Shown: positions 5,886 to 6,650 of the stretch, piece by piece
Numbering within the stretch: position 1 is the stretch's first letter
How the letters are laid out: each line of letters starts with the position of its first letter
Source: Savagea sp.
Lineage (GTDB): Bacteria > Bacillota > Bacilli > Bacillales_A > Planococcaceae
Assembly: GCA_030152265.1 (NCBI GenBank)
Contig: JASLHQ010000102.1
Span: forward strand, 1 to 6,650
DNA length: 6,650 nucleotides
Reading direction: 5' to 3'
Translations under genes and position numbers: made by a program
The notes under the pieces: generated by a model
Told to the model about the DNA's origin: nothing
Databases searched by the model: none
The model's input: only the letters and a program-made list of their open reading frames with translations

Positions 5886-5916
5886 TTGCAAGTTTTAACG
5901 CCACGTATGGTAAAAT
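5886..5916 (+). promoter_or_regulatory. Candidate extended -10 promoter of ytfP
   Basis: TAAAAT (5911-5916) is a five-of-six -10 preceded by TGG, giving a proper TGn extended -10. TTGCAA (5886-5891) is a four-of-six -35 at 19-base spacing, which the extended -10 would tolerate. The predicted start near 5923 gives a leader of about 25 bases before the ytfP ATG. Confidence 0.6.
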
Positions 5917-5947
5917 GAGGCGAGAACATGATGAAAGGTCGGATAGT

Positions 5948-6650
5948 ATGACGGCATATGCCACAATTGTAATCGGAGGAGGACCTTCTGGCTTAATGGC
6001 TGCGATCGCTGCAGCAGAAAAAGGCGCACGCGTCCTCTTGCTCGATAAAGGAAAAAAACTCGGGACGAAACTTGCCATTTCAGGAGGCGGTCGTTGCAAT
6101 GTGACGAATCGCTTACCCGTCGAAGAAATTATCGCCCACTTGCCAGGAAACGGACGTTTTCTATACGGACCTTTTTCGGTTTTTAACAATGAAGACATTA
6201 TACGCTATTTTGAAAATCTTGGCGTCCCTTTAAAAGAAGAAGATCACGGACGTATGTTTCCGGTTTCCAATAAAGCGAAAGATGTCGTCAATGCGTTGCT
6301 TTCAGAGTTAGAACGATTACATGTCGACGTACGACTCGAAACGAAAGTCGACAAATTGTTGATGGACGATGAACGAGTGCGCGGCGTACGCTTAACGACA
6401 GGCGAAGATATTCAAGCCGACAACGTCATCGTTGCAGTCGGCGGAAAAGCCGTTCCGCAAACGGGGAGTACGGGCGACGGCTATCCGTGGGCAGAACGCG
6501 CAGGACATACGGTCACAACGTTATACCCGACGGAAGTTCCTTTACTATCCGATGAGCGTTTCATCCGTTCAAAAGAACTCCAAGGACTCGCCTTGCGAGA
6601 CGTTGCGGTAAGCGTCTGGAATGCGAAAGGTAAAAAATTAATTACCCATC
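5948..6650 (+). CDS. ytfP: YtfP-like FAD-dependent oxidoreductase (HI0933 family), 3' end cut
   Basis: The first 234 codons are present; the family is usually about 400-420 residues, so the right edge removes nearly half. The N-terminus is an FAD-binding Rossmann segment: IVIGGGPSGLMAAIAAAEKG (7-26) with GGGPSG at 10-15, then strand VLLLDKG ending in Asp33, expected to bind the adenosine ribose. GTKLAISGGGRCNVTN (39-54) is the family hallmark. A later strand, VIVAVGGKAVPQTGSTGDGY, is the second dinucleotide-contact motif, followed by the conserved turn into YPTEVPLLS. The protein is cytosolic with no signal peptide. Family members are flavoproteins whose natural substrate is mostly unknown; an aminoacetone oxidase has been described in this family. 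The start is set by GAAAGGT (5933-5939), with its AGG core nine bases from the ATG. It has its own promoter and is divergent from murJ. Confidence 0.88.
   Translation, partial: MTAYATIVIGGGPSGLMAAIAAAEKGARVLLLDKGKKLGTKLAISGGGRCNVTNRLPVEEIIAHLPGNGRFLYGPFSVFNNEDIIRYFENLGVPLKEEDHGRMFPVSNKAKDVVNALLSELERLHVDVRLETKVDKLLMDDERVRGVRLTTGEDIQADNVIVAVGGKAVPQTGSTGDGYPWAERAGHTVTTLYPTEVPLLSDERFIRSKELQGLALRDVAVSVWNAKGKKLITH

Noticed and set aside
5928..5951. A seven-codon frame (MMKGRIV) overlapping the ytfP start as ATGA, with GAGG seven bases upstream
   Set aside because: The GAGG (5917-5920) lies between the predicted -10 and the transcript start, so it would not be in the RNA; ytfP has its own adequate site.

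Overview
The window looks like ordinary chromosomal DNA from a low-to-moderate GC member of the Bacillota, order Bacillales. The support is gene content (relatives of Bacillus subtilis YtzE, OpuD, an RsuA-type pseudouridine synthase, YtgP/MurJ and YtfP lying close together), strong Shine-Dalgarno sites of the AAGGTG/GAGGTG type, A+T-rich intergenic DNA and Rho-independent terminators. The sequence alone does not settle the genus; Planococcaceae/Caryophanaceae or a related Bacillales family is a reasonable guess. No phage, transposon, CRISPR, tRNA or rRNA signal was seen.

Layout from left to right: (1) a minus-strand gene cut by the left edge encodes a divergent NERD-like protein with acidic segments. 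(2) An A+T-rich stretch of almost 480 bases separates it from ytzE and holds candidate promoters for both, plus an unexplained nested inverted repeat. (3) ytzE is a 73-residue stand-alone DeoR-type helix-turn-helix protein, followed at once by a clear terminator. (4) opuD is a BCCT-family osmolyte transporter. Its leader holds a second, strong ribosome-binding site and a short open frame that overlaps the opuD start as ATGA. (5) One long hairpin terminator, with A and T runs on its two sides, serves convergent opuD and the minus-strand operon. (6) That operon is murJ (ytgP), a MOP-superfamily lipid II flippase homologue, followed by an RsuA-type pseudouridine synthase; the two overlap by four bases. 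(7) ytfP, a flavoprotein of the HI0933 family, starts divergently from murJ and is cut by the right edge.

Functionally the window mixes osmoprotection (OpuD), cell-wall precursor export (MurJ), RNA modification, a small DNA-binding regulator and a flavin oxidoreductase. Apart from the murJ-rsuA coupling there is no evidence that these act as one system. The observation most worth following is in the BCCT transporter: three of the four residues aligned with the BetP betaine-binding aromatic box are changed, two of them to non-aromatic residues. I did not find a convincing undescribed multi-gene system here.
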